From NCBI GenBank assembly GCA_003155465.1, contig PMCR01000589.1:1-12909 (forward strand): a DNA stretch of 12,909 bases, written 5' to 3'. Source of the stretch: Myxococcales bacterium (GTDB taxonomy: Bacteria > Myxococcota > Polyangia > Fen-1088). A program made the translations under genes and the position numbers. The notes below the pieces were generated by a model that saw only the letters and a list, made by a program, of their open reading frames with translations, did not search any database and was not told where the DNA came from. Positions 1 to 6,639 of the stretch are shown here, piece by piece (the first letter of the stretch is position 1; each line of letters starts with the position of its first letter).

Positions 1-1
1 G

Positions 2-1123
2 GTGGCGACCCGATACCGCGTCCTGCTCTTCGCCATGCTCGAATCGGCTGACGAAGCCCGCCACGTGCCCAAGCTGACGCCATTTTGCGAGCGGATCGAG
101 TGGGCCGTGATGCGTGCTGGCTCCGAGATCGAGCGCGCGCGCGACTTCTTGGGACACATTCTGCGTGGTCGGCCGCTGGCCACTTGGCCGTATAGCTCGC
201 GATCCCTGGAAACCAAGCTGCGCGACCTGGTCGGCACCGGCGCCATCCACATCCTTCAGATCGAGCATTCCTTTCTGGCGCCCTTCCGCGATGCTGTGCC
301 CGACGGCTCGCCTTGCCGCACGATCCTTTCGTTCCACAACTTCGGGGAGACCCAGTACCGCAGCATGCTTCACATGCACGCGGGCGCACTGGAGAAGCTG
401 GGCTGGCTGGTCAAGGCGGTCCTCATGCGCGGCTGGGAGGCTCGCCATGCGGCGCGTTTCGACCGTTGTCTGGTGGTCTCGGAAATCGAGGCCGAGCGCC
501 TGCGTGCGGCGGCCGCTGGCACCGCCGTGTCGCTGGTCCCCAACGGTGTAGATACGGCGGCCTTGCGCCCGCTTGCCGAGGCCGCAGCCGGCAAACGGCT
601 GATCTTCGTGGGCCACCTGCGCTACCCGCCCAACATCGACGCGCTTCGTTTTCTCGCGCGCCACATCCTGCCTGCCCTGCGCGCGCGCATCCCCGAAGTC
701 CGCTTGACCGTGGTGGGCGACGGTGCGCCCCGCGCCTTGCGCGAATTTTCCGCACACGACGGCATCGACCTGATCGGCCGCGCTGCCTGTCCCCTTCCCT
801 ACTATCAGAACGCCCATGTCGCGGTTGTGCCCCTGCGCGCAGGCGGGGGCACCCGCCTCAAGATCCTCGAGGCCATGGCGCTCGGGCGGCCGGTGGTTTC
901 CACCCCGCTTGGCTGCGAGGGCCTCGCGGTCGAGAACGGCAAGCACCTGCTCATCGCGAAAGACGCCGAGGGCTTTGCCGCAGCCGTGGCGCGCCTGCTG
1001 ACCGACCGCCATCTCGCCGCCCGCCTGACCCAGGAGGCCCGGGCGCTGGTGGAAAGAGACTACGACTGGACGGCCATTGCAGAACGGCTCCTCTCCGTCT
1101 ACGACGAACTGCTGGCAAGGTGA
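2..1123 (+). CDS. GT-B (GT4-type) glycosyltransferase, exopolysaccharide-associated, 5'-partial
   Basis: This is probably a cytoplasmic or membrane-associated sugar transferase that uses a nucleotide sugar to build a surface polysaccharide or glycolipid. The C-terminal half is a clear GT-B donor-binding domain. It has VPNGVD near residue 179, a FVGHLRYPPNID strand near 202, a VVGDG strand near 238, and the glycine-rich GGGTRLKILEAMALG loop with its conserved Glu near 281-295. The N-terminal half (HVPKLTPFCERIE, then FDRCLVVSEIEAERL) resembles transferases linked to PEP-CTERM/EpsH-type exopolysaccharide systems. Those proteins are about 400 residues long and begin with a strand and a PYPP-like loop. 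Here the frame is open to the left edge, so some 30-40 N-terminal residues are probably missing and the GTG at position 2 is unlikely to be the true start. The last 28 codons are repeated at 3514-3600. The fold is secure; the sugar and acceptor are unknown. Confidence 0.88.
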   Translation: MATRYRVLLFAMLESADEARHVPKLTPFCERIEWAVMRAGSEIERARDFLGHILRGRPLATWPYSSRSLETKLRDLVGTGAIHILQIEHSFLAPFRDAVPDGSPCRTILSFHNFGETQYRSMLHMHAGALEKLGWLVKAVLMRGWEARHAARFDRCLVVSEIEAERLRAAAAGTAVSLVPNGVDTAALRPLAEAAAGKRLIFVGHLRYPPNIDALRFLARHILPALRARIPEVRLTVVGDGAPRALREFSAHDGIDLIGRAACPLPYYQNAHVAVVPLRAGGGTRLKILEAMALGRPVVSTPLGCEGLAVENGKHLLIAKDAEGFAAAVARLLTDRHLAARLTQEARALVERDYDWTAIAERLLSVYDELLAR

Positions 1124-1131
1124 TTCCAAGG
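1037..1131 (+). repeat. 95-bp direct repeat, left copy (3' end of glycosyltransferase gene)
   Basis: This segment matches 3514-3608 at 94 of 95 positions; the only difference is T at 1125 against C at 3602. It starts exactly on a codon boundary at an 8-bp palindrome (GCCCGGGC). It covers the last 28 sense codons and the TGA of the glycosyltransferase, and ends 8 bases past the stop. The flanks diverge at once on both sides (G at 1036 against T at 3513; G at 1132 against A at 3609). The repeats are 2477 bp apart, start to start. This is the arrangement expected of attL/attR-like ends or of a segmental duplication. Confidence 0.97.
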
Positions 1132-1134
1132 GGG

Positions 1135-1176
1135 TCGGGCTGCCCGATCCTTCATGAGAACCGAGTCCCACGGTTC
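1135..1176 (+). terminator. Possible terminator hairpins after the glycosyltransferase gene
   Basis: Two short perfect inverted repeats follow the glycosyltransferase stop. TCGGG/CCCGA lies at 1135-1147 with a 3-base loop. GAACCG/CGGTTC lies at 1158-1176 with a 7-base loop, and CATCATTT follows. The U-tract is poor, so termination is only a suggestion. Both hairpins lie just inside the repeat-bounded block, not in the repeat. Confidence 0.3.
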
Positions 1177-1387
1177 CATCATTTGCCTCGCGGATGTCCA
1201 GCGGCCACACCCCGGACCAGCGCAAACCCTGTTCAGCAAGTAGTTCGATTGGCCAGCCTGGACGGGCCACTCATCGTCCTGGCGCATGCGTTTCTCTACG
1301 GACAGCAGACGTGAGTGCAGCTACGTTTGTGCGTCGAAGGCAGCCCGCCCAACACCGCGTGCATCGGCAACGGCAGCGGATCTTTGT

Positions 1388-1413
1388 GTCAGTAGGCCGG
1401 GATCTCTACTGAC
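1388..1413 (-). terminator. Inverted repeat over the stop codon of the small lipoprotein gene
   Basis: A perfect 8-bp inverted repeat, GTCAGTAG (1388-1395) and CTACTGAC (1406-1413), has a 10-base loop. Read on the minus strand, it includes the last codons and TAG stop of the small lipoprotein gene and would form a hairpin at the transcript's 3' end. No U-run follows it, so it may be a 3' stabilising hairpin or a weak terminator. The rest of 1177-1387 shows no gene, tRNA or other structure that I can support. Confidence 0.4.
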
Positions 1414-1825
1414 TGATGCGGCTTCCGCGCCACGTTCCAGAGGCGCTGCTCACTTGCCAGGTTCCCACCAGGCTGCCGTCGGTCAGAAGCTGTCCCTGGA
1501 ATGATCCGGTGCCACCTGAGTCGAGGACAGAACCAAGGATGACACTGCCATTTGGGTCCGCGGTGCCCGACAGGGTAAACTGGGCGCTGCTGCTGGAGCT
1601 CTTGCCCGACCCGGTCACAAGCCCCTGGAGATCAATCACGACTTCCCAAGTGCCCGCGCCGTCTCCCTTGTAGGTGCCAGCGTAGTTGCCTGCAACGATC
1701 TGCTGACATTCAGCAGTCGTGGTTTCGCATTTGAAGGCTGGCGCGTCTGAGCCACACGCAGAGGGGAGCGTCACCAGCAAGAGGGCAGAGGACAGGACCG
1801 ATGCTAGGCGCCATGAGATGAGCAT
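1406..1825 (-). CDS. Small putative lipoprotein with GTW-type beta repeats
   Basis: The gene encodes a predicted 139-residue lipoprotein of unknown function. I chose the ATG at 1825 because it gives a compact signal peptide: Arg at residue 6, a hydrophobic core, and a lipobox-like LPSAC ending at Cys24. Upstream starts in the same frame (ATG at 1864, GTG at 1900) would put a non-signal-like stretch before it, and the ribosome site before 1825 is weak. After Cys24 the protein has CETTTAEC, then short glycine-punctuated strands: NYAGTYKGDGAGTW, a Ser-rich turn, GSFQGQLLTDGSLVGTW and SGTWRGS. The recurring G-T-W/Y and G-x-x-x-G pattern suggests a small all-beta fold. The gene lies within the repeat-bounded block, in the same direction as the larger lipoprotein gene upstream of it. 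No catalytic motif is visible. Confidence 0.7.
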   Translation of the reverse strand: MLISWRLASVLSSALLLVTLPSACGSDAPAFKCETTTAECQQIVAGNYAGTYKGDGAGTWEVVIDLQGLVTGSGKSSSSSAQFTLSGTADPNGSVILGSVLDSGGTGSFQGQLLTDGSLVGTWQVSSASGTWRGSRISQ

Positions 1826-1944
1826 GGGCCGTTCATAGGAGAGAACCTGCTGAATATCAACCATATTCACCCAGCGTGTTGCCACAGAAGAGAGTCCCAC
1901 CCGCTTGCCTCAAATAGGAATCGCACCCGTTCGGCGCCAGCTCG

Positions 1945-2030
1945 GCGGGTAGGTGCTCGGCGGAGTTTTCGGCAATCGTGAGGACCAGTTGCTCATGAAA
2001 ACTCTGGTACCTACCCCGCACCTACCCCGC
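1945..2030. repeat. Nested inverted repeat between the two lipoprotein genes
   Basis: Two nested perfect inverted repeats fill this gap. The outer arms are GGGTAGGTGC (1947-1956) and GCACCTACCC (2018-2027). The inner arms are GAGTTTTC (1963-1970) and GAAAACTC (1997-2004), around a 26-base loop in which GCAA (1972-1975) and TTGC (1989-1992) can also pair. CTACCCCGC occurs twice in tandem, 11 bases apart, at 2011-2019 and 2022-2030. The structure starts 3 bases past the stop of the Gly-rich lipoprotein gene. It could be a terminator, a transcript-stabilising element or a recombination site. I could not match it to an attC-type consensus. Confidence 0.65.
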
Positions 2031-2032
2031 GC

Positions 2033-3349
2033 TCAAGGTGTCGCGCATTTCCAACCGACACCAGCGACTACTGTGTAAGTCGTGCAGCCGCAAGTACATG
2101 CCTTCCACCCGCCCCCCTCCGGCCACGCGGGCACTTGAGAGGGACTGTGGCAACAGTCGTCGCATTGGTCATAGCGGCACAACTGCCCGCCCGGCGTGCA
2201 CGTGAAACAATAACCATTGTGAGAGTTGCCGCTACAGCAATCGTGGCAATCAGCGAAGACGCAGCGGCTCTTGTCGCTCGTACATGCCTGGCAGGTGAAG
2301 TTTATGCAGAGTTGCATCGCCCCGGGACAGAGGCAGTCACTATTCTTGACGCATTCAACACACTGATGGCCGACTCTATCGGCGTCTGCCGGGGTTAGCC
2401 GACGGCCGGAACCACCCTGGGACGCACAGCAGTCACTACAATCCGCAGTCTTGCAACTGTTTGGGCCCCCATCCCCGCCGCCCCTCGGCGTGCAGGCATT
2501 GCAACTCCCGTCGGCTCCGCAGTAGTACTCCCTCGTGGTGCCGCCGCAGGAAGTGACCGCCGCGTCACTCGGTGGGCCGCCGCATGACACGCCAGCAGCC
2601 CCCGCCGCACCGCTCGAACAGGACGACGTATCGCTGCTGACGAGCGTGCTGCCACCCTGGCCACCGAGATTCCAAGGCGGCGTCTCACCCGTACAGAGTC
2701 CCGCACTCGTCCCGCCCGACCCAGAAACGGTGCCCCCAGTTTCCGACGCCGTCCCGCCCGAGCCTGGGGAACCGCCCACGCCACCGGAGCCAGAGGAACC
2801 TCCGGTGGTTCCAGCGGTGCTGACAGGGGCATCTGCCCCGCCTGTCGCGACGGGCGCATCCGGTACCGACCCTCCTGTGGAATTCGCCCCGCCGGTACCG
2901 GCGATGGTCGAGCCACCCGAGCCCACCGTGGTTGAACGCGAGCCGCCCGAACCGGTTGAGCCGCCACCGCCCACGGAAGCCGCCCCGGCCGTGCCCGGGA
3001 CACCACCGGAGTTTGGGAAGCCGCCCGTCCCCAGCGCGCCTCCCGCGCGGCTACCACCACTGCTCATCGCGGACTCAGAGATTTCACCGCCGCCGCGCGC
3101 GCCACCAGCGCCAGCAGCGGCGTTGCCGCCCGAGCCACCGAGAATTGGGGCATCGCTGGGCGCTCCCCCCAGCGGGGACCCGACGGCTCCACCCGCGACA
3201 GCGCCGCCAGAACCGACGGCACCGCTCGTACGGACGCCTCCGGCCGCACCTCCGGGACCATTGGCACCACCACATCCCACCCCGAGCACAACGAAGAGTC
3301 CCACCCAGCCAAGCCTCAGGGCTAACGACGCTGTTGTAGCAGTTCTCAT
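2033..3349 (-). CDS. Gly/Ser-rich lipoprotein with three cysteine modules at the C-terminus
   Basis: This is a predicted 438-residue surface lipoprotein. The ATG at 3349 follows AAGGA by 6 bases and gives a signal peptide with Arg at residue 2 and a lipobox ending at Cys26 (VLGVGC). The ATG at 3355, two codons earlier, follows GAGGA and is nearly as good. Residues 27-218 are low-complexity Gly/Ser/Ala/Thr sequence with GTGG, GSGG and GGS units, a spacer style common in myxobacterial surface proteins. Residues 219-438 are cysteine-rich. Three modules share the pattern C-x2-C-T...C-x4-C-x-D-C-C, at about residues 283-308, 353-372 and 381-400. A CVECVKNSDCLC segment lies between the first two, and CTCGC is near the end. 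The spacing suggests disulfide-bonded or metal-binding knots outside the cytoplasm. I recognise no named family. The plus-strand Pro-rich frame over the same DNA is its mirror image, not a gene. Confidence 0.82.
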   Translation of the reverse strand: MRTATTASLALRLGWVGLFVVLGVGCGGANGPGGAAGGVRTSGAVGSGGAVAGGAVGSPLGGAPSDAPILGGSGGNAAAGAGGARGGGEISESAMSSGGSRAGGALGTGGFPNSGGVPGTAGAASVGGGGSTGSGGSRSTTVGSGGSTIAGTGGANSTGGSVPDAPVATGGADAPVSTAGTTGGSSGSGGVGGSPGSGGTASETGGTVSGSGGTSAGLCTGETPPWNLGGQGGSTLVSSDTSSCSSGAAGAAGVSCGGPPSDAAVTSCGGTTREYYCGADGSCNACTPRGGGDGGPNSCKTADCSDCCASQGGSGRRLTPADADRVGHQCVECVKNSDCLCPGAMQLCINFTCQACTSDKSRCVFADCHDCCSGNSHNGYCFTCTPGGQLCRYDQCDDCCHSPSQVPAWPEGGGWKACTCGCTTYTVVAGVGWKCATP

Positions 3350-3513
3350 TTCCATTCCTTTCCTCGGCTTGAGTATAGGTCGTTTCAAGCGCCATCTTCC
3401 CTTCACCGGATCGCATCTGCAAGTGCCTGGCGGACAGAGCCCGGGCACTGGGCGTGCGTCTGCGCCCAGTAGCTGAAGCAACAACCGCTGTGCTCAACCC
3501 ACCTTCCTGCAAT

Positions 3514-3600
3514 GCCCGGGCGCTGGTGGAAAGAGACTACGACTGGACGGCCATTGCAGAACGGCTCCTCTCCGTCTACGACGAACTGCTGGCAAGGTGA
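3514..3600 (+). pseudogene. Orphan 3' fragment of the glycosyltransferase gene
   Basis: These 28 codons plus TGA encode the same C-terminal tail as the intact gene (ending YDELLAR), with no base change in the coding part. No start codon or ribosome site precedes the fragment in frame, so it is not expected to be translated. It may be the original gene end that was displaced when the upstream block arrived, or a copy brought in by that block. Perfect coding identity suggests the event was recent or that conversion keeps the copies alike. Confidence 0.9.
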
Positions 3601-3608
3601 TCCCAAGG
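3514..3608 (+). repeat. 95-bp direct repeat, right copy
   Basis: This is the second copy of the glycosyltransferase 3' end, with the single C-for-T difference at 3602, 2 bases past the stop. Sequence left of 3514 is the upstream region of the Gly-rich lipoprotein gene and has no similarity to the glycosyltransferase coding sequence before 1037. Confidence 0.97.
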
Positions 3609-3717
3609 AATCCCGCGGCAAGCGCAGCCAAGCCGCGGGGCACCCAGCAGAAGGCCGTGTTCCAAGACTGAATCGTGACAGTTGGCGCCGGCACGTTCCG
3701 AGGGTAAAGATGCTGGC

Positions 3718-5706
3718 ATGGCGTTTGACGGGCCGCGCCTAAGGCGCGATCTAGTTTCAACCATCTCGCAAGAAGATGGCGTCAGGTACGTCGACGTCCA
3801 CGATCCCAGACGGGGTTCCAGCTTCCGTCTGTTCGACTATGAGTATTCGGTCGCCCTCGCATTTGACGGTAGGCCCCTGGCCAAGGTCATCCCCTGGGTG
3901 CGGCTGTCGACCGGGCTGGAGCTGACGCCGGAACAACTCACGTCGTTCGCCGAACGTCTTGATCAGCTCGGGTTCCTTGCGTCGGACGAGGCGAGCACAC
4001 CGGGGGTCGCGCTGAAGGAGCAGCCGGCTCTGGTTCCGCATCCGTCTGCAGAGGCCCGACACACGCCTTTGCCGGTTTCCGGACTGCTTCCCGAGTCACC
4101 CGCGACTGCGCGAACCCCCGAGCCACTTCCCGAACCGCCCGCGACTGAAAAATCCCCCAGGCCGCTTCCTGAACCAGCCCCGGCGCTCGCGGAAGCGCTT
4201 CCTGCAACGGAATCGCTCCCGGTGACGGCGGAGCAAGCGCCGGAACCAGCCGAGGCAGAAACCGCAGCGACCGAGCCCCTGTCATCAGCCGCGCCGCCCG
4301 CGACCGAGCCGCCCGCCGCCGTGGTGACACCATCGCAGCCCGACAGTCCGTCGCAGGCCCAGCCGCTGCTGCCAGTCACAGACGCGACGCCCCCGCCGGT
4401 CGAGACACCGCTTGCGTCCAGCACGCCGGTGCAGGAGCCGTCGCAGGTTCCACCCGAAACGCGGCCCTCCGCCGTGGCGGACACAGCGCCGTCCCCTCCC
4501 CTCGCAAAGACGCCGCCCCCCCTGCCAGGGCCACGGCCTGCGGACCGGCCGTCCGCGGCCGAAGCGACAGACCGCACCAGCCGGCCACACACCGTCAAGG
4601 GTGGGGCCCGCGGGTCGACGCCGGGGCCGCGTCGGATAGTGACTCCCCCACCGCTTCCAACACCCCCTCCCCTTGTCACGCCGGCACCCTCGCGGTCCAC
4701 GAGGGTGCGCGGCGGCACGTGGATTCTCTACGCTCTGTTCGGCACACTGGCGGCATTGGCCGTTGGGGTGCTCGTGGTGCCGCTGGCGCTCGACCCCCGC
4801 CCACCCGCTGCCGTGCGCGCACGCGTTTCGTTCGCCAGACCCACGGCCGTGGTGCGTTGGTTCGATGCCACCGCGCCGGTGGAGGGGCTGCCCAGCCAGG
4901 TGCTGAGCTTCCCTGCTGGCGGAAAGGTAATCAGGCTGGCGTCCCCAGGGACCTCGCTGCGGCCCGGTGACGTGGTGGCCGCAACCGACGCAGCCCGTCT
5001 GGCGCTGGCCGATCTGGCACGGCAACAAGAACGGCTCGCCTACCGGCAGGAACTCGTGCAAGGCATCGGGGACATGGGCGACGAGTTGCGCGCCGGTGCG
5101 GCCCGGACCAAAGTCGAGTTGAGCGCTGGGTTGATCGAGCGTACCCAGCGGGCTCTGTCACGTGTCGCGGTTGTGGCGGAAGCACCGAACCAGGTCGAGG
5201 CAACTCTGGCCACCCTGGGTCAGACCGTGCGGGCTGGCACGCCGGCGGTGCGCATGCGTAGGGCAGGTTGGCGTGCCAATTTCGAACTGCCGCGTACGCT
5301 GGCCGCGCGGGTTTGGAAGCAAGGCTTCTGTGAGGCCGAGATCGAGGGGCGGCCGGTCGGGTGCGACCTTGTCTCGGACGGCGGCGACGAAACCCACGTG
5401 GTCATTGAGCTGGCGCCCGAAGCAGCCACCGCGGCCGGCCAACCGGCGCGTATGGCGCGCGCGCGTTTTTCCGACGCGTTCCTGGTACCGGCCGCGGCCC
5501 TGTCGCGCGTGGGCCAGAGTGACCGGGTCTTGGTGGTGGCTCCCACTGGTCGGGCCGAGGTACGAAACGTGACGGTGGCGGATCGAACCGCCACCGATGC
5601 CGTCATCACCCAGGGCCTGGATGCCGGCGACGCCGTCATCATCGGGACTTCCGAACCCGTCGGGGCGGGGGCTCGGGTGCGAATCACTAAGGCGACGGGC
5701 GAGTAG
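3718..5706 (+). CDS. Membrane-anchored periplasmic adaptor (HlyD/RND-MFP-like) with PqqD-like N-terminus and Pro-rich linker
   Basis: The gene encodes 662 residues from the ATG at 3718; a GAGGG lies 13 bases upstream. A TTG 12 codons earlier is possible but has no ribosome site. Residues about 10-88 (YVDVHDPRRGSSFRLFDYEY, then LTPEQLTSFAERLDQLGFL) resemble a PqqD-like winged-helix domain, as found at the front of some peptide-export and M50/HlyD proteins. Residues about 95-330 are rich in Pro, Ala, Glu and Thr. One membrane helix spans about 335-358. The periplasmic part shows the first lipoyl half (GGKVIRLASPGTSLRPGDVV, near 401), a helical segment, the second lipoyl half (ATLGQTVRAGTPAVRM, near 500), a beta-barrel-like region, and a membrane-proximal region (VLVVAPTGRAEVRNVTV, then GLDAGDAVIIG). 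An adaptor normally links an inner-membrane pump to an outer-membrane channel, but no pump is in this window. The adaptor call is good; the PqqD-like call is moderate. Confidence 0.75.
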   Translation: MAFDGPRLRRDLVSTISQEDGVRYVDVHDPRRGSSFRLFDYEYSVALAFDGRPLAKVIPWVRLSTGLELTPEQLTSFAERLDQLGFLASDEASTPGVALKEQPALVPHPSAEARHTPLPVSGLLPESPATARTPEPLPEPPATEKSPRPLPEPAPALAEALPATESLPVTAEQAPEPAEAETAATEPLSSAAPPATEPPAAVVTPSQPDSPSQAQPLLPVTDATPPPVETPLASSTPVQEPSQVPPETRPSAVADTAPSPPLAKTPPPLPGPRPADRPSAAEATDRTSRPHTVKGGARGSTPGPRRIVTPPPLPTPPPLVTPAPSRSTRVRGGTWILYALFGTLAALAVGVLVVPLALDPRPPAAVRARVSFARPTAVVRWFDATAPVEGLPSQVLSFPAGGKVIRLASPGTSLRPGDVVAATDAARLALADLARQQERLAYRQELVQGIGDMGDELRAGAARTKVELSAGLIERTQRALSRVAVVAEAPNQVEATLATLGQTVRAGTPAVRMRRAGWRANFELPRTLAARVWKQGFCEAEIEGRPVGCDLVSDGGDETHVVIELAPEAATAAGQPARMARARFSDAFLVPAAALSRVGQSDRVLVVAPTGRAEVRNVTVADRTATDAVITQGLDAGDAVIIGTSEPVGAGARVRITKATGE

Positions 5707-5756
5707 CCATGTCCGGACGAACACCCCCATGGCCAAGACGTGCTAGGTTGAGACCC

Positions 5757-6629
5757 ATGTTCAAGGGAGTCATCACAGCACTGGTCACACCATTTCGCGA
5801 CGACGCCATCGACGAGGAGGCCCTGCGCCGCCTGGTCGACGAGCAGATCCGCGCGGGCATCGACGGATTCGTCCCGGTGGGCACCACCGGCGAATCGCCC
5901 ACGGTCTCGGTGGAGGAGCACATCCGCATCATCAAGATCGTGGTGGAAGAAACCCGCAAGCGCGTGCCGGTCATCGCCGGGACGGGCGCCAACTCGACCC
6001 GCGAAGCCATCGAGCTGACGCGCGAGGCGCGCGCGGTGGGTGCCGACGCAACCCTGCAGGTCACGCCCTACTACAACCGGCCCACCCAGGACGGGCTCTT
6101 CCGTCACTTCAAGGCAATCGCCGATGCGGCCGGGCTGCCCATCGTGGTCTACAACGTGCCCGGGCGCACCGGGTGCGACCTTCTGCCCGAGACCATGGCG
6201 CGCCTGTGCGAGGTGCCGCTGGTTGTGGGCATCAAGGAAGCAACCGGCTCGGCCCAGCGGGCGGCGCAGATCATCTCGCGCGTGGGTGACCGGATGGTGG
6301 TTCTGTCAGGCGATGATGCGACGGCTTTCCCCCTGTACGTGCTGGGCGCGCAAGGCTGCATTTCGGTCGTGTCCAACGTGGCGCCCGCTGAGATGGCGGC
6401 CATGTGGGACGCGGCGACCGCGGGCGACTGGAAGAAAGCCCGCGAGCTGCACTACCGCGTCTTTCCGCTCTCCGAAGGACTGTTCATCGAGGCTAACCCG
6501 ATTCCAGTAAAAACCGCGCTGGCCATGATGGGCAAGATCGCCGAGGAGATCCGCGCGCCGCTCTACCCGATGGCTGGGGCCAATCGCGAGAAGGTGCGCA
6601 GGATTCTCGCTGACCTCAAACTCATCTGA
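5757..6629 (+). CDS. dapA: 4-hydroxy-tetrahydrodipicolinate synthase
   Basis: This cytoplasmic enzyme condenses pyruvate with aspartate semialdehyde, the first committed step to diaminopimelate and lysine. The ATG at 5757 gives 290 residues, the usual family length, beginning MFKGVITALVTPF. A start 16 codons earlier would add an unconserved Arg/Pro-rich leader. Key residues are all present, shifted by one from the E. coli numbering: T43 and T44 in GTTGES, Y106 in TPYYNRPTQDG, Y132 and R137 in YNVPGRTG, and the Schiff-base lysine K160 in GIKEATG. The C-terminal segment with NPIPVKTAL is also typical. It starts 50 bases after the adaptor gene and is followed 10 bases later by dapB, so the two dap genes are surely cotranscribed. 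Confidence 0.97.
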   Translation: MFKGVITALVTPFRDDAIDEEALRRLVDEQIRAGIDGFVPVGTTGESPTVSVEEHIRIIKIVVEETRKRVPVIAGTGANSTREAIELTREARAVGADATLQVTPYYNRPTQDGLFRHFKAIADAAGLPIVVYNVPGRTGCDLLPETMARLCEVPLVVGIKEATGSAQRAAQIISRVGDRMVVLSGDDATAFPLYVLGAQGCISVVSNVAPAEMAAMWDAATAGDWKKARELHYRVFPLSEGLFIEANPIPVKTALAMMGKIAEEIRAPLYPMAGANREKVRRILADLKLI

Positions 6630-6639
6630 CTGGGAAGCC

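Larger units (their letters stand above)
1132..3608. mobile_element. Putative non-autonomous insertion cassette bounded by 95-bp repeats
   Basis: One repeat unit plus the unique DNA is 2477 bp. It carries two minus-strand lipoprotein genes against the plus-strand orientation of the genes on either side. Removing it would leave an intact glycosyltransferase stop about 117 bp upstream of the next plus-strand gene at 3718. The block is placed so that the host gene keeps a complete 3' end, as is known for integrative elements that target gene 3' ends. No integrase, transposase or terminal inverted repeat was found inside, so any mobility would need help from elsewhere. A segmental duplication or an assembly artefact would give the same picture. 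The repeat is certain; the mobile-element reading is inference. Confidence 0.5.

Noticed and set aside
1240..1262. A GTTCGATTGG stretch resembling a tRNA T-loop
   Set aside because: No matching acceptor, D or anticodon arms could be assembled around it, and the loop consensus fails at the conserved C.
313..1314. Plus-strand open frame of 333 codons overlapping the glycosyltransferase gene
   Set aside because: It is Arg/Pro/Gly-rich out-of-frame translation of a gene with clear family motifs in the other frame.
1921..2035. Possible integron attC site
   Set aside because: The region has nested inverted repeats, but the required GTTRRRY and RYYYAAC core pair is not present, and no integrase is in the window.
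2535..3476. Long plus-strand Pro-rich open frame (313 codons)
   Set aside because: It is the complement of the Gly/Ser-rich repeat region. The minus strand has the ribosome site, lipoprotein signal and patterned cysteines, so the Pro-rich frame is a mirror artefact.
4000..4700. Pro-rich repeats of the adaptor protein read as a TonB-like periplasmic span
   Set aside because: The Pro-rich stretch lies before the only membrane helix, so with the usual adaptor topology it is cytoplasmic. There is also no TonB C-terminal domain.
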